The position numbers and the translations under genes were made by a program. This document shows, one piece after another, positions 8,361 to 17,047 of a stretch of 64,000 nt of DNA (the stretch's first letter is position 1; each line of letters opens with the position of its first letter). The stretch spans positions 96,659 to 160,658 of the forward strand of contig JBFLWQ010000004.1 of NCBI GenBank assembly GCA_040757775.1, in the 5' to 3' direction. The notes beneath the pieces were generated by a model. That model had not been told where the DNA came from. It made no database searches and saw only the letters and a program-made list of their open reading frames with translations. Source of the stretch: Thermodesulfobacteriota bacterium. GTDB lineage: Bacteria; Desulfobacterota; UBA8473.

Positions 8361-9938
8361 CTAATTGTCCATCCACACATCCTTCAGGGAGATAAAATCT
8401 CCTGCTGGATACACCACAAAACCATGAACTGACTTATTCATAACCGCTACATTGGTGGTATACCAGAGACTCACATAGGGAAGGTCTTCTGCCAGTATCT
8501 TCTGTACCTCACTGTAAACCCTCTTTCTCCTGGAGATATCCAGTATAACTCTGCCCTTTCCGGTTAGTTTGTCCAGCCTTTGGTTTATATATCCTCCACG
8601 ATTTGCACCGTTAGGAGGGATGCTGGAAGAATGAAAGATATAGTACAGCATGTCAGGATCGGTAATACCAACCCATGAAAGGCTATACATTTGAAAGTTC
8701 CCTGACTTTATGTCTGAATAGAGGGTCCCCCATTCATAACTCATAATTTCTATGCCGATCCCAACAACTCTCAGTTGCTGTTGGATAATCTCCGCTATCC
8801 TTTTTCTAAGCCGGTCAGTGGATGTCTTGAATGTCAATTTAAACCTTGTCTCCGGGCCATCGCCATCAGGGTCTTTAAACCCTGCCTCATTCAGCAGTCT
8901 TAATGTCTTTGTTTTGTTGTATTCAAATATCTTAACGTTTCCCTCATATGCCCAATTATGGGGAGAAAGAGTTCCACTGGCGGAGGTAACAAGTCCCTTT
9001 AATATATACCTTATTATTGACTCCCTGTCTATAGCATGGGCAATAGCCTCTCTGACCTTTATATTCTTCAAAACAGGGTCTTTTAGATTGAATCCGAGGT
9101 AGGAATAGGTAGTTCCTTCCTCTTTGACAATCTTTAAATTGTCCCTTTTCTCCAAAAAGGGGAATAAATCCGGGGGGATGTCGTTCTGTAAAAGATGGAT
9201 ACCCCCCTGGCTCAATTCCAGTAACCTGACTGTACTATCGGGTACTATCTTGAAAACTATCCCGCTCAACCTGGGCTTACCCTCAAAGTAATCGGTATTC
9301 GCCTTCAGTACTATTTTTTCATCAGGAAGAAATTCTGTCAGTTTAAAAGGACCGGTTCCGATTGGTTGATTACTAAACCTGTCTGAGGATTTCTGGGCAG
9401 CATGCTCTGGAACAATCCCCATAATTGCCAGGTTTATTAAGAAAGGGGCAAACGGCTCCTTAAGTATAAATTTTACTGTATATCTATCCAGGGTCTCTAT
9501 TGACTTAATCTTTTCAAAAGCACCCATATGGGGTGATTTGAAAGAAGGATTAAGAATTGTATCGAAGGTGTATTTTACGTCTTTTGAGATAAGCTCTGAA
9601 CCGTCATGAAACTGAACTCCCTCTCTTAAATGAAATATATATGTGGTGTCATTGGGGTTATACCATCTTTTAACTATATCCGGCACAGGATTAAAATGAG
9701 GGTCTAGTTTAAAGAGAGGATTAAATAGGACCTGGGTTAAACGGTAGGAATTTGCATCAGTGGCATACCTGGGGTCAAGGTTAGTGGGACTGCTCTCAAG
9801 ACCTATGACAAGGATGTTTCTATCTGATTTCGGTTCTCTTAGACAGGCTGGGAAGCCTGTCAAGGATAAGAGGGTAAGGAAAAGGGTGAACCCTCTAATA
9901 AAATAGGCACCTTTTTTTTTACCATAGATAATTTTCAT
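8361..9938 (-). CDS. Peptide/nickel-type ABC substrate-binding lipoprotein (SBP family 5)
   Basis: A 525-residue extracytoplasmic binding protein. The N-terminus has basic residues, a hydrophobic core (GFTLFLTLLSLTGFPAC) and a lipobox-like Cys near residue 32, so it is probably a lipoprotein. The family 5 signature is seen in SPTNLDPRYATDANSY, FHLREGVQFHDGSEL and IGTGPFKL. It is the first gene of the operon with dppBC-like genes and nagZ. Ligand likely a peptide or muropeptide; this rests on operon context only. Confidence 0.9.
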   Translation of the reverse strand: MKIIYGKKKGAYFIRGFTLFLTLLSLTGFPACLREPKSDRNILVIGLESSPTNLDPRYATDANSYRLTQVLFNPLFKLDPHFNPVPDIVKRWYNPNDTTYIFHLREGVQFHDGSELISKDVKYTFDTILNPSFKSPHMGAFEKIKSIETLDRYTVKFILKEPFAPFLINLAIMGIVPEHAAQKSSDRFSNQPIGTGPFKLTEFLPDEKIVLKANTDYFEGKPRLSGIVFKIVPDSTVRLLELSQGGIHLLQNDIPPDLFPFLEKRDNLKIVKEEGTTYSYLGFNLKDPVLKNIKVREAIAHAIDRESIIRYILKGLVTSASGTLSPHNWAYEGNVKIFEYNKTKTLRLLNEAGFKDPDGDGPETRFKLTFKTSTDRLRKRIAEIIQQQLRVVGIGIEIMSYEWGTLYSDIKSGNFQMYSLSWVGITDPDMLYYIFHSSSIPPNGANRGGYINQRLDKLTGKGRVILDISRRKRVYSEVQKILAEDLPYVSLWYTTNVAVMNKSVHGFVVYPAGDFISLKDVWMDN

Positions 9939-9975
9939 ACATTAGGAAGGACTCATAGTGAACATCACTCTCAGT

Positions 9976-9995
9976 GATTTTTCATTTTTCAGGAT
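9976..9995. repeat. Dispersed repeat, copy A (20 bp)
   Basis: GATTTTTCATTTTTCAGGAT lies between the binding-protein gene and the Nudix gene. It shares ATTTTTCATTTTTCAGGAT with copies at 10669-10696 and 50841-50868. Confidence 0.7.
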
Positions 9996-10019
9996 CAACT
10001 AATAGTGTTAAGAGCCCCT

Positions 10020-10466
10020 TTAGGCTTTACTTGCCCCTTTCTTTAACAAATACAATGCCTTATCTATTACCTCCAAGGTAGCCTCAGGTAAACCATAGCC
10101 TGGAAGTTCAGGTATGGGGACAGCTCGAGCATCAAGGGCATCGGAGTCAGCCCTTAGTTTTCCAGACTTGTATTTACAAAGAAAGTCTACAAGAACGAAA
10201 TGGAACAATATGCGATTATTCTCATCCCTGATTATTGGATCCACAATCTTTACAATTTCAAGGGTATCTACCTTCAATTCTGTTTCTTCATAAATCTCCC
10301 TTTTGGCGGCGTCCTTCATGGTCTCCCCTAACTTAACTGTACCACCTGGAATGCTCCATGTTCTGTAGCCTGGTTCTTTGCCTCTCTTTACCAATACTAC
10401 CCTGTCATCTAAAAACACTATACCTCCAACCCCCAGAACGGGATAGTCAGAATACTCTCTTTCCAT
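10020..10466 (-). CDS. Nudix hydrolase
   Basis: A 148-residue single-domain Nudix protein. The Nudix box spans residues 41-63, with GG then GETMKDAAKREIYEE giving the Gx5Ex7REUxEExGU pattern and complete metal-binding glutamates. The family hydrolyses nucleoside diphosphates linked to another moiety; the GKEPGYRTWSIPGG lead resembles ADP-ribose pyrophosphatase or MutT-like proteins of undefined substrate. It is a stand-alone gene with repeats on both sides. Confidence 0.9.
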   Translation of the reverse strand: MEREYSDYPVLGVGGIVFLDDRVVLVKRGKEPGYRTWSIPGGTVKLGETMKDAAKREIYEETELKVDTLEIVKIVDPIIRDENNRILFHFVLVDFLCKYKSGKLRADSDALDARAVPIPELPGYGLPEATLEVIDKALYLLKKGASKA

Positions 10467-10573
10467 AAAGACCTCTTGTATTTTTTAGTTCACACTGAAA
10501 AATTCCCTTTTCCGCTCTCTGGTGCAGGTTTTTTGACCCATCTATGACTTGCTTCAGGCATTTTCAGGAACTC

Positions 10574-10608
10574 TCCGCCTTTGGCGGATCAAATCCGCCA
10601 AAGGCGGA
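10574..10608. repeat. Perfect 16-bp inverted repeat, each arm itself palindromic
   Basis: TCCGCCTTTGGCGGAT, spacer CAA, then ATCCGCCAAAGGCGGA. Each arm also contains TCCGCC/GGCGGA, so the element can form one long hairpin or two small ones. A related CCGCCTCTGGCGGA occurs at 43345-43358 at the end of the MFS gene. Confidence 0.85.
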
Positions 10609-10668
10609 CTTATCTTCCGCTTCGTCAAGGTGGGTTCCCCAAAAATCCTGCTCATGTTCGCTCCAAAG

Positions 10669-10696
10669 GAAATTTTTCATTTTTCAGGATGGACTA
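10669..10696. repeat. Dispersed repeat, copy B (28 bp)
   Basis: Identical over 28 bases to copy C at 50841-50868, 40 kb away; the core is ATTTTTCATTTTTCAGGAT followed by GGACTA. Confidence 0.85.
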
Positions 10697-10877
10697 CTTT
10701 AGATAAGCAATCAGCGTCAATCCAGAACATAGTAAAAAGGTATAACTTGAAGGACGTTAAAACTCTAAACATAGTTAAATATGAGAGATTCACAACCGAG
10801 GCGATTAAGAACAGACTGATACTCATAGAATTCATTTAAAGGCTTACTACTAACCGCTTATGGTTAAGCGCTTACTT

Positions 10878-11525
10878 TCAATCAGAGCCCGTATAAATAA
10901 CTGCGAGAATATAGGTCGGCTCTTTTCTATTTGAGGTTACTAAATGGGGAATGCTTGAGAGATAATAAATGGTGTCCCCGGTAGATAAGATTTCCACTTT
11001 TTCCCCCACACGTGCCTTCATTTCTCCATCAATGACGAATATAAACTCCTCTCCATCATGTGCCGATAATTCTTGATCCTGGGTTTCTGGTTCCAGCTTT
11101 ACAATGAAGGATTCCATATGTCTGCCTTTTACATCAGAGGCAAGGGACATATAGGTGTAATTGTGTCCTTTTTGTGATGCCGATCTGGAAACTACCTTCC
11201 TTTCGCCATGCCGTACTATTGAATAGGTTTTTTCTCCTTCTTCTGCAGTGAGTGTCCCAAAGACTGTTTTCAGGGATTTGGCAAGTTTTATGATAGTTCC
11301 AATCTGCGGGGAAACAGTTTGATTTTCAATTTCTGATAGCAAATCGACAGGGAACCCTGTTTTGACTGAAAGTTCTTCAAGGGAGATTCCTTCTGTTTCT
11401 CTTATCTTTTTAATTCTCTCACCAACCGATTCAACTATATCTGGGCTCTCTTTATCCTCAAAGTGCTCAGTTAATTCCTTTAAAAAATGTTGGTATCTTT
11501 TGCTGTCTTCCCCGGGCATAGTCAT
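10878..11525 (-). CDS. XRE-family regulator with C-terminal cupin
   Basis: A 215-residue regulator. Residues about 36-90 form a helix-turn-helix (RIKKIRETEGISLEELS then PVDLLSEIENQTVSPQ), and residues about 135-210 form a cupin with HDGEEFIFVIDGE and GDTIYYLSSIPH. Proteins of this design (PuuR/MerR-like XRE-cupin) sense small metabolites. It lies alone, 209 nt from the divergent MBL-fold hydrolase gene at 11734, which is a plausible target, but no operator could be defined. Confidence 0.9.
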   Translation of the reverse strand: MTMPGEDSKRYQHFLKELTEHFEDKESPDIVESVGERIKKIRETEGISLEELSVKTGFPVDLLSEIENQTVSPQIGTIIKLAKSLKTVFGTLTAEEGEKTYSIVRHGERKVVSRSASQKGHNYTYMSLASDVKGRHMESFIVKLEPETQDQELSAHDGEEFIFVIDGEMKARVGEKVEILSTGDTIYYLSSIPHLVTSNRKEPTYILAVIYTGSD

Positions 11526-11733
11526 AAGAACCTCCTAAAAGTTTTATCTGTTCGTAGCCGATAATTTGTATATTTAGTGTAGTCAGTGGGAAAAGTCAAT
11601 TAATTTTCTTTAGAAACGGGCAAACGGAACTGCATTATGTAATTGATTTTTTAGACTTCATGCCCTATAGTAAAAAAGTTTTCAGGACGGTTTTTACGAG
11701 CGTTTATTAGAGGGTAAGGTTGGAGAATAAATA

Positions 11734-12399
11734 ATGAAACTTGAAGATGATCTTTATTACTATCCGTGGACTAGTATGATGGAAAACAACTGCAATAGCT
11801 ACTACCTTGGGGGTAAAATACCTACTGTTGTTGATACTGGTCATAAACACCGTGTAAGTAACTTATGTTCTCTTATGGAAGGGGATGGTATTGACCCCCA
11901 CGGGATAAAACTGGTGATCAGTACCCATGCCCATCCGGACCATTTCGAAGGAAACCAGATTTTTACCAATAATGGGGCGATGATGGCAATCCATAAAGAA
12001 GAAGATAGGTTTCTCAGGGAGGTAGGTGGAAGGTTTTACAGGATGTTTGGAATGGAGCTGCCTGACTTTAAGATAGATTTCTATCTAAAAGAAGGGAATC
12101 TGGTATTGGGTAAGAACGAGCTTCAAATATACCATACCCCTGGACATTCTCCTGGGTCTATATCTATCTACTGGCATGAAAAGAAGGCACTTATAACCGG
12201 GGATGTAGTGTTTAATCAGGGTGTGGGAAGAACGGATTTCCCTGGATGTGACGGAAGGCTGCTAAAAGAGAGTATAGAAAGGTTGTCGAGACTGGATGTG
12301 GAATACTTACTGCCTGGCCATGGAGATATAATTGTAGGGAAAAATGAGGTGATCCAGAATTTCGATTTTATAAAAAAGGCTATATTTGCCTATTTGTAA
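11734..12399 (+). CDS. MBL-fold metallohydrolase (glyoxalase II-like)
   Basis: A 221-residue metallo-beta-lactamase-fold protein with STHAHPDHFEGN (THxHxDH at residues 64-70), HTPGHSPGS near residue 135, TGDVVFNQGVGRTDFPG and a final LPGHGD. All metal-binding positions are present. The layout matches hydroxyacylglutathione hydrolase-like thioester hydrolases; the true substrate is unknown. It diverges from the XRE-cupin regulator. Confidence 0.9.
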   Translation: MKLEDDLYYYPWTSMMENNCNSYYLGGKIPTVVDTGHKHRVSNLCSLMEGDGIDPHGIKLVISTHAHPDHFEGNQIFTNNGAMMAIHKEEDRFLREVGGRFYRMFGMELPDFKIDFYLKEGNLVLGKNELQIYHTPGHSPGSISIYWHEKKALITGDVVFNQGVGRTDFPGCDGRLLKESIERLSRLDVEYLLPGHGDIIVGKNEVIQNFDFIKKAIFAYL

Positions 12400-12405
12400 T
12401 TTAAA

Positions 12406-12957
12406 TCAATTGGCATCTAAATCTAACAGTTCACCTTTGAGTTTAACTAACCTGTCTTCATATTCTGAAGACAGGCTAGCGAGGGCATGATACCATCTTT
12501 CATCATAATCCACTACAGGCTGAACCGCAGTTCCTGATATACCCATTCCATCAAGCCTTTTTCCTATCTCTTTTTCTATCTTTTTATAACGAGTTCCCTT
12601 CTCCTCATTAAAATCCTTGCAGAGTTTATTTATCCTATCCAGCGTAGGTTTAACCCTATTCTGTTTTAGAGTATCTATCGCCTCAAGCGCCCTTTTATTA
12701 TCAATGGATATATCGATAGTGTCAGCTAATCCGGACAATAGGGCACCAACTATTGTATCCCTTGCATTTCCATCATAACCAGCCAGTTCTTTTATCAAGC
12801 CTTTAATATTTAAATCTCCGTTAAGGTATCGGTTTAACATCCCTTTAGCATTTGATACATATTCCCCTCTTTTTAGCTGTTCTTTTTCTTCCGGTGACAC
12901 TTCTATCTTTTTGGCTTTTTCCATGACAAGTTCCAACGTGCTTTTTATTTCTGCCAT
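12406..12957 (-). CDS. Conserved hypothetical helical protein
   Basis: About 183 residues, strongly charged and predicted helical, with no recognised domain, signal peptide or membrane segment. I choose the ATG giving MAEIKSTLELVMEKAKK because GGGGTGA precedes it; an upstream start at 13008 would add 17 residues with no ribosome-binding site. Its stop is 6 nt from the convergent MBL-fold gene. The tail SSEYEDRLVKLKGELLDLD looks like a coiled coil. Function unknown; a Pfam DUF assignment seems likely but I cannot name it with confidence. Confidence 0.7.
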   Translation of the reverse strand: MAEIKSTLELVMEKAKKIEVSPEEKEQLKRGEYVSNAKGMLNRYLNGDLNIKGLIKELAGYDGNARDTIVGALLSGLADTIDISIDNKRALEAIDTLKQNRVKPTLDRINKLCKDFNEEKGTRYKKIEKEIGKRLDGMGISGTAVQPVVDYDERWYHALASLSSEYEDRLVKLKGELLDLDAN

Positions 12958-13193
12958 CTGTTTCACCCCAATAAATGCTTTTGTCTTTAATTTAATATAT
13001 TCTTCCATGTAGGAAATGTCAAGAGGATGGGCTTTGATTACCCAAAATTGCTTGACAATATCAGGAATCCTGTGCTAAATAGTCTGAATGAATATTCACT
13101 CATTATTATGGAATTGAGTTGCCGGAGATTTGGTGCTTGCCTGCTTGAAACAGGCGGTATCATACTGACTTATGAATTCTGTCCGTATCTGGT

Positions 13194-13215
13194 TTGTCTC
13201 TGGCGGACGAGACAA
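13194..13215. other. Short hairpin upstream of the fumarase operon
   Basis: TTGTCTC and GAGACAA form a perfect 7-bp stem around TGGCGGAC, 22 nt before the fumarase start. It could be a leader hairpin or a remnant of the GGCGGA repeat family. The gap 13009-13237 otherwise holds no supported gene. Confidence 0.4.
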
Positions 13216-13237
13216 CTAACCTGGCTATGAGGAAAGA

Positions 13238-14077
13238 ATGAGAGAGATTGAAGCAAGTTACATAACTGAGAAAGTAAAAGAGCTCTGCATGGAAGCAAAC
13301 TACGATCTTCCAGAAGATGTATCGCTGGCCTTTCAAAAGGCAAAAGATGTTGAAGAATCTCCCCTTGGAGTTAGTATTCTTGAACAGCTCCAAAAGAATG
13401 CAGAGATAGCCCGGGATGAAAAGGTTCCCATATGTCAGGACACAGGGTTTGGTGTTGTATTTATTGAGTTGGGGGAAGATGTCAGGATTTCAGGGGGAAG
13501 TTTGAAAGAAGCTGTTGCTGAGGGTATTAGACAGGGCTATGGAGAGGGATATCTCAGAAAATCCATATGTCATCCCTTCACCAGAAAGAATACCGGTGAT
13601 AATACTCCTCCGATTATCCATATTGATTTAGTCCGGGGAGAAAAGCTTAAGATAATAGTGGCCCCTAAAGGCGGTGGAAGTGAGAACATGAGCCGGGTAA
13701 CCATGCTTAAACCCTCGGATGGTATTGAAGGTATTATAGATTTTGTTGTGACTAGAGTAAAAGAGTCGGGTGGTAATCCATGTCCACCAATTATTGTGGG
13801 GATAGGGATCGGTGGAACATTTGAGTATGCCGCTCTACTGGCTAAGAAGGCATTGTTAAGGCATGTAGGAAGTTCTAATCCTGATACGGAATTGGCAGGA
13901 CTTGAAAAGGATATATTAAACAGAATAAATGACTTGGGAGTCGGTCCCATGGGGTTGGGTGGGAGGACAACGGCACTCGCTGTTCATATCGAGATGCATC
14001 CCTGCCATATAGCCAGTCTGCCCCTGGCTGTCAATATTAATTGCCACGCCAGCAGGCATAAGGAAATTATCATCTAG
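13238..14077 (+). CDS. Fumarate hydratase class I, alpha subunit
   Basis: A 279-residue protein matching the N-terminal half of class I [4Fe-4S] fumarases and tartrate dehydratases. Cysteines that bind the cluster are visible in PICQDTG, GGNPCPP and MHPCHIAS. GAGGAAAG precedes the ATG. It is followed by the beta subunit and sucCD, forming a segment of the citric acid cycle (fumarate/malate and succinyl-CoA). L-tartrate dehydratase is the alternative, made less likely by the sucCD neighbours. The cluster makes the enzyme oxygen sensitive, consistent with an anaerobe. Confidence 0.92.
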   Translation: MREIEASYITEKVKELCMEANYDLPEDVSLAFQKAKDVEESPLGVSILEQLQKNAEIARDEKVPICQDTGFGVVFIELGEDVRISGGSLKEAVAEGIRQGYGEGYLRKSICHPFTRKNTGDNTPPIIHIDLVRGEKLKIIVAPKGGGSENMSRVTMLKPSDGIEGIIDFVVTRVKESGGNPCPPIIVGIGIGGTFEYAALLAKKALLRHVGSSNPDTELAGLEKDILNRINDLGVGPMGLGGRTTALAVHIEMHPCHIASLPLAVNINCHASRHKEIII

Positions 14078-14108
14078 TGGATTACAGAGAGAAAAGGGGT
14101 TATTTATC

Positions 14109-14663
14109 ATGGCTAAGCCAATAAATATCTCTACTCCTCTATCAGATCAAGACGTCGAGAATCTGAAGATAGGGGATGAGATTTTAATAAACGGGGTTAT
14201 ATACACAGGCAGAGATGCTGCCCACAAAAGGTTGGTTAACCTTATTAATGAAGGCAAAGAGCTTCCTTTTGATATATCGGGCCAGATTATTTATTTCGTA
14301 GGCCCGACCCCTCCCAAGCCAGGACAGGTAATCGGTTCCGCTGGCCCTACTACCAGTTACCGAATGGATGCATACTCGCCCTATTTAATAGCCAAAGGAT
14401 TAAAGGGAATGATTGGGAAAGGGGCAAGGTCTCAAGAAGTTGTGGAAGCAATGAAGAAATATAAGTGTGTGTATTTCGCTGCAATAGGAGGGGCAGGTGC
14501 ACTTCTTGCTAAATCAATAAAAAAGACTGAAGTGATAGCCTATGAGGATTTGGGCCCAGAGGCTGTCAGAAGATTGGAAGTAGAAAACTTTCCTGCAATA
14601 GTAGCCCAGGACATATACGGCAATAATCTTTATGTTGAAGGTATGAAAAAGTATGCAAGATAG
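14109..14663 (+). CDS. Fumarate hydratase class I, beta subunit
   Basis: A 184-residue protein corresponding to the C-terminal half of FumA: LKIGDEILINGVIYTGRDAA, the FVGPTPPKPGQVIGSAGPTT loop and KGARSQEVVEAMKKY. It pairs with the alpha subunit 31 nt upstream to make the active hydratase. The next gene (sucC) follows after 21 nt. Confidence 0.93.
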   Translation: MAKPINISTPLSDQDVENLKIGDEILINGVIYTGRDAAHKRLVNLINEGKELPFDISGQIIYFVGPTPPKPGQVIGSAGPTTSYRMDAYSPYLIAKGLKGMIGKGARSQEVVEAMKKYKCVYFAAIGGAGALLAKSIKKTEVIAYEDLGPEAVRRLEVENFPAIVAQDIYGNNLYVEGMKKYAR

Positions 14664-14684
14664 GATATCGGAGGTGGAGACAGA

Positions 14685-15845
14685 ATGAAGATTCATGAAT
14701 ATCAAGCAAAGAGGATATTTGTAGAATACGGGATACCAATACCTGATGGAGATGTGGCGGATACCCCTGAGGAAGTAAGGGAGATAGCAAACAGAATAGG
14801 CAGAAAGGTTGTTATAAAGGCACAGATTCATGCCGGTGGCAGAGGGAAAGGTGGTGGAGTTAAGACTGCCGATTCCCCTCAGGAGGCAGAGAAGGTGGCA
14901 AGGGAGATAATAGGGATGAACCTTGTTACCCACCAGACAGGCCCGGAAGGAAAGAAGGTGAAGAGGGTTTTAGTAGAAGAGGCATTGGATGTAGAGAAGG
15001 AATTGTATTTGGGCATCGTGATCGATAGGTCCAGGGATCAGGAACAGCCAGTGATAATGGCCTCTGAGGCAGGAGGTATGGAGATCGAAGAGGTTGCTTC
15101 CAAAAGTCCGGAAAAGATTATCAAGGTTGGGGCAAATCCGGTCGGGAGTTTTAGCAGCTTCCAGGGGCGTAAACTGGCATATGGTCTGGGCATGGACAAA
15201 TCCATTGTCTCTAAGGCATCTAAAATAATAGAGATGCTGTATAGGATTTTTATGGAAAAGGACGCGACCCTGATAGAAATAAACCCGTTTGTTTTGACAA
15301 AGGGGGGAGACCTGTTGGCACTGGATGCCAAGATGAACTTTGATGATGATGGACTGTACCGGCATCCGGAGATTAAAGGATTGAGGGACTTAGATGAAGA
15401 AGAGCCACTGGAGATAGAGGCATCAAATACTGGGGTCAATTACATCAAATTGGATGGAAATGTAGGTTGTATGGTAAATGGGGCCGGTCTTGCCATGGCA
15501 ACTATGGACCTTATAAAACTGGCAGGGGGCGAGCCTGCCAATTTCCTCGATGTGGGAGGGGGTGCTACCGCTGAAAGGATTGAGAAGGCATTTAGGATTT
15601 TAACTTCCGATAAAAACGTCAAGGCAATACTTGTAAATATATTTGGGGGGATTCTGCGATGTGACAGGGTAGCCAGCGGAGTAATAGAAGCTGCTTCAAA
15701 GATGAACCTGAATTTACCTATGGTAGTGAGGCTACAGGGTACCAATGTGGAGGAAGGCAGAAAACTTCTTGAAGAATCAAAACTTAAGTTTGAAGTAGCC
15801 GAGGGGCTTTTTGAAGCAGCCCAGAAGGTAGTAGCTCTCGTATAG
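14685..15845 (+). CDS. sucC: Succinyl-CoA synthetase, beta subunit
   Basis: A 386-residue ATP-grasp subunit of normal length: MKIHEYQAKRIF start, KAQIHAGGRGKGGGVK, IEINPFVL, NGAGLAMATMD and NIFGGILRCD. It binds nucleotide and, with SucD, interconverts succinyl-CoA and succinate with substrate-level phosphorylation. It sits between fumarase and sucD in one operon. Confidence 0.96.
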   Translation: MKIHEYQAKRIFVEYGIPIPDGDVADTPEEVREIANRIGRKVVIKAQIHAGGRGKGGGVKTADSPQEAEKVAREIIGMNLVTHQTGPEGKKVKRVLVEEALDVEKELYLGIVIDRSRDQEQPVIMASEAGGMEIEEVASKSPEKIIKVGANPVGSFSSFQGRKLAYGLGMDKSIVSKASKIIEMLYRIFMEKDATLIEINPFVLTKGGDLLALDAKMNFDDDGLYRHPEIKGLRDLDEEEPLEIEASNTGVNYIKLDGNVGCMVNGAGLAMATMDLIKLAGGEPANFLDVGGGATAERIEKAFRILTSDKNVKAILVNIFGGILRCDRVASGVIEAASKMNLNLPMVVRLQGTNVEEGRKLLEESKLKFEVAEGLFEAAQKVVALV

Positions 15846-15866
15846 AAGGCAGCAAGGAGGGATTAG

Positions 15867-16739
15867 ATGAGTATTTTATTGAATGAACAGTGCAGAATAC
15901 TAGTCCAGGGGATTACAGGGGGCGAGGGAAGCTTCCATACAAGGGAAGCAATTAGCTTCGGAAGTAAAGTGGTAGCCGGTGTAACCCCTGGAAAAGGTGG
16001 AACAGACTTTGACTGTATCCCTATTTACAACAGGGTTATCGATGCTGTAGAGAAGGAAGGGGCAAATGCCTCTGGTATTTATGTCCCTGCTTCCTTTGCT
16101 CCCGATGCTATCCTGGAGGCAATAGAAGCTGGTATTAAGCTGATAGTTTGTATGACTGAAGGCATCCCTGCCCTGGAGATGGTAAAGGTAAAAAAGGCAT
16201 TGAAAGGGACGGGCTCTTACCTTATCGGCCCAAACTGTCCCGGAATCACGACACCTGATGTTGGTAAGATAGGGTTTATGCCTAACTTCATCCATAAAAA
16301 GGGAAATGTAGGTGTTATCTCCCGCAGTGGGACATTGACCTATGAAGTAATTAATATGCTGACGAACCTGGGAGTGGGACAATCCACGTCAGTTGGGATA
16401 GGGGGCGACCCTATCGCAGGGTCTACTTTTGTAGATATATTGGAATTATTTGAGGCTGACCCCGAAACCCACCTGGTTACAATTATAGGTGAGATAGGGG
16501 GGAATGCAGAGGAAGAAGCCGCAGAGTTTGTTAAAAAGGAGATGAGTAAACCTGTAGTTGGTTTTATAGCCGGTCAGACTGCCCCCCCTGGCAAAAGGAT
16601 GGGACATGCCGGAGCTATAATATCAGGTGGTAAGGGAACTGCAGCAGAGAAGATGAAGGCGTGGGAAGATGCAGGAATAAATGTCGTGGTTAACCCTGCA
16701 GATATAGGGAAAAAGGTTGTTTCCATACTCAATAAGTAA
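15867..16739 (+). CDS. sucD: Succinyl-CoA synthetase, alpha subunit
   Basis: A 290-residue CoA-binding subunit with [14 protein letters not shown], the [10 protein letters not shown] loop, [10 protein letters not shown] and the phosphohistidine segment [14 protein letters not shown]. Complete and in the expected place after sucC (21-nt gap). It is the last protein gene before tRNA-Glu. Confidence 0.96.
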   Translation: MSILLNEQCRILVQGITGGEGSFHTREAISFGSKVVAGVTPGKGGTDFDCIPIYNRVIDAVEKEGANASGIYVPASFAPDAILEAIEAGIKLIVCMTEGIPALEMVKVKKALKGTGSYLIGPNCPGITTPDVGKIGFMPNFIHKKGNVGVISRSGTLTYEVINMLTNLGVGQSTSVGIGGDPIAGSTFVDILELFEADPETHLVTIIGEIGGNAEEEAAEFVKKEMSKPVVGFIAGQTAPPGKRMGHAGAIISGGKGTAAEKMKAWEDAGINVVVNPADIGKKVVSILNK

Positions 16740-16806
16740 TTGACTATTGACTCTGTTTGTTCTATATATCTGTCAGGATATACAAAAACCTTTTTAAATC
16801 GAGAAT

Positions 16807-16882
16807 GGTCCCATCGTCTAGTGGCCTAGGACATCGGCCTCTCACGCCGAAAACACGGGTTCGATCCCCGTTGGGACCACCA
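16807..16882 (+). tRNA. tRNA-Glu (anticodon CTC)
   Basis: A 76-nt cloverleaf: acceptor GGTCCCA pairs with TGGGACC, anticodon stem TCGGC/GCCGA encloses CTCTCAC with CTC at positions 34-36, T arm ACGGG-TTCGATC-CCCGT, and CCA is encoded. It reads GAG codons. Confidence 0.97.
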
Positions 16883-16897
16883 AGTAATTTCAGGGGG

Positions 16898-16930
16898 GGG
16901 TTAGGTTAATTACCTAATCCTTTTTTTCTT
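16898..16930 (+). terminator. Terminator after tRNA-Glu
   Basis: GGGTTAGGT and ACCTAATCC form a stem (with one G-T pair) followed by seven T residues, a classic intrinsic terminator for the tRNA and the upstream operon. Confidence 0.75.
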
Positions 16931-16973
16931 TTGTGAAGTAGGATTGAAATAATTATTTAAACCAATATACCTA

Positions 16974-17009
16974 GAAATAAAAAAGGCAGGGTTATTCGGT
17001 CCTGCCTTT
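16974..17009 (-). terminator. Terminator of the LIV-type binding protein gene
   Basis: AAAGGCAGG/CCTGCCTTT is a perfect 9-bp stem. Read on the minus strand it is followed by TTTTTTATTT, so it ends the gene that stops at 17048. Confidence 0.75.
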
Positions 17010-17047
17010 ATAAATCCTGATAGCAAATTTAACATAAGAAATTCAGT

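Larger units (their letters stand above)
10467..10877. other. Repeat-rich intergenic region
   Basis: About 410 nt between the Nudix and XRE-cupin genes. It contains a perfect 16-bp inverted repeat, the dispersed 28-bp repeat and AT-rich sequence. A 96-codon frame at 10549-10839 runs straight through both repeats and has no recognisable domain, so I do not call it a gene. A small CGCTTA-containing inverted repeat (TAACCGCTTA/TTAAGCGCTTA) lies at 10850-10875. Confidence 0.6.

Noticed and set aside
10549..10839. 96-codon open frame
   Set aside because: It runs through the 16-bp inverted repeat and the 28-bp dispersed repeat, has no good ribosome-binding site and no recognisable domain.
13027..13230. 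67-codon open frame before fumarase
   Set aside because: Low-complexity intergenic sequence with a hairpin; no Shine-Dalgarno sequence and no family signal.
15038..15745. Long minus-strand frames opposite sucC
   Set aside because: Shadows of sucC; codon pattern and conservation belong to the plus strand.
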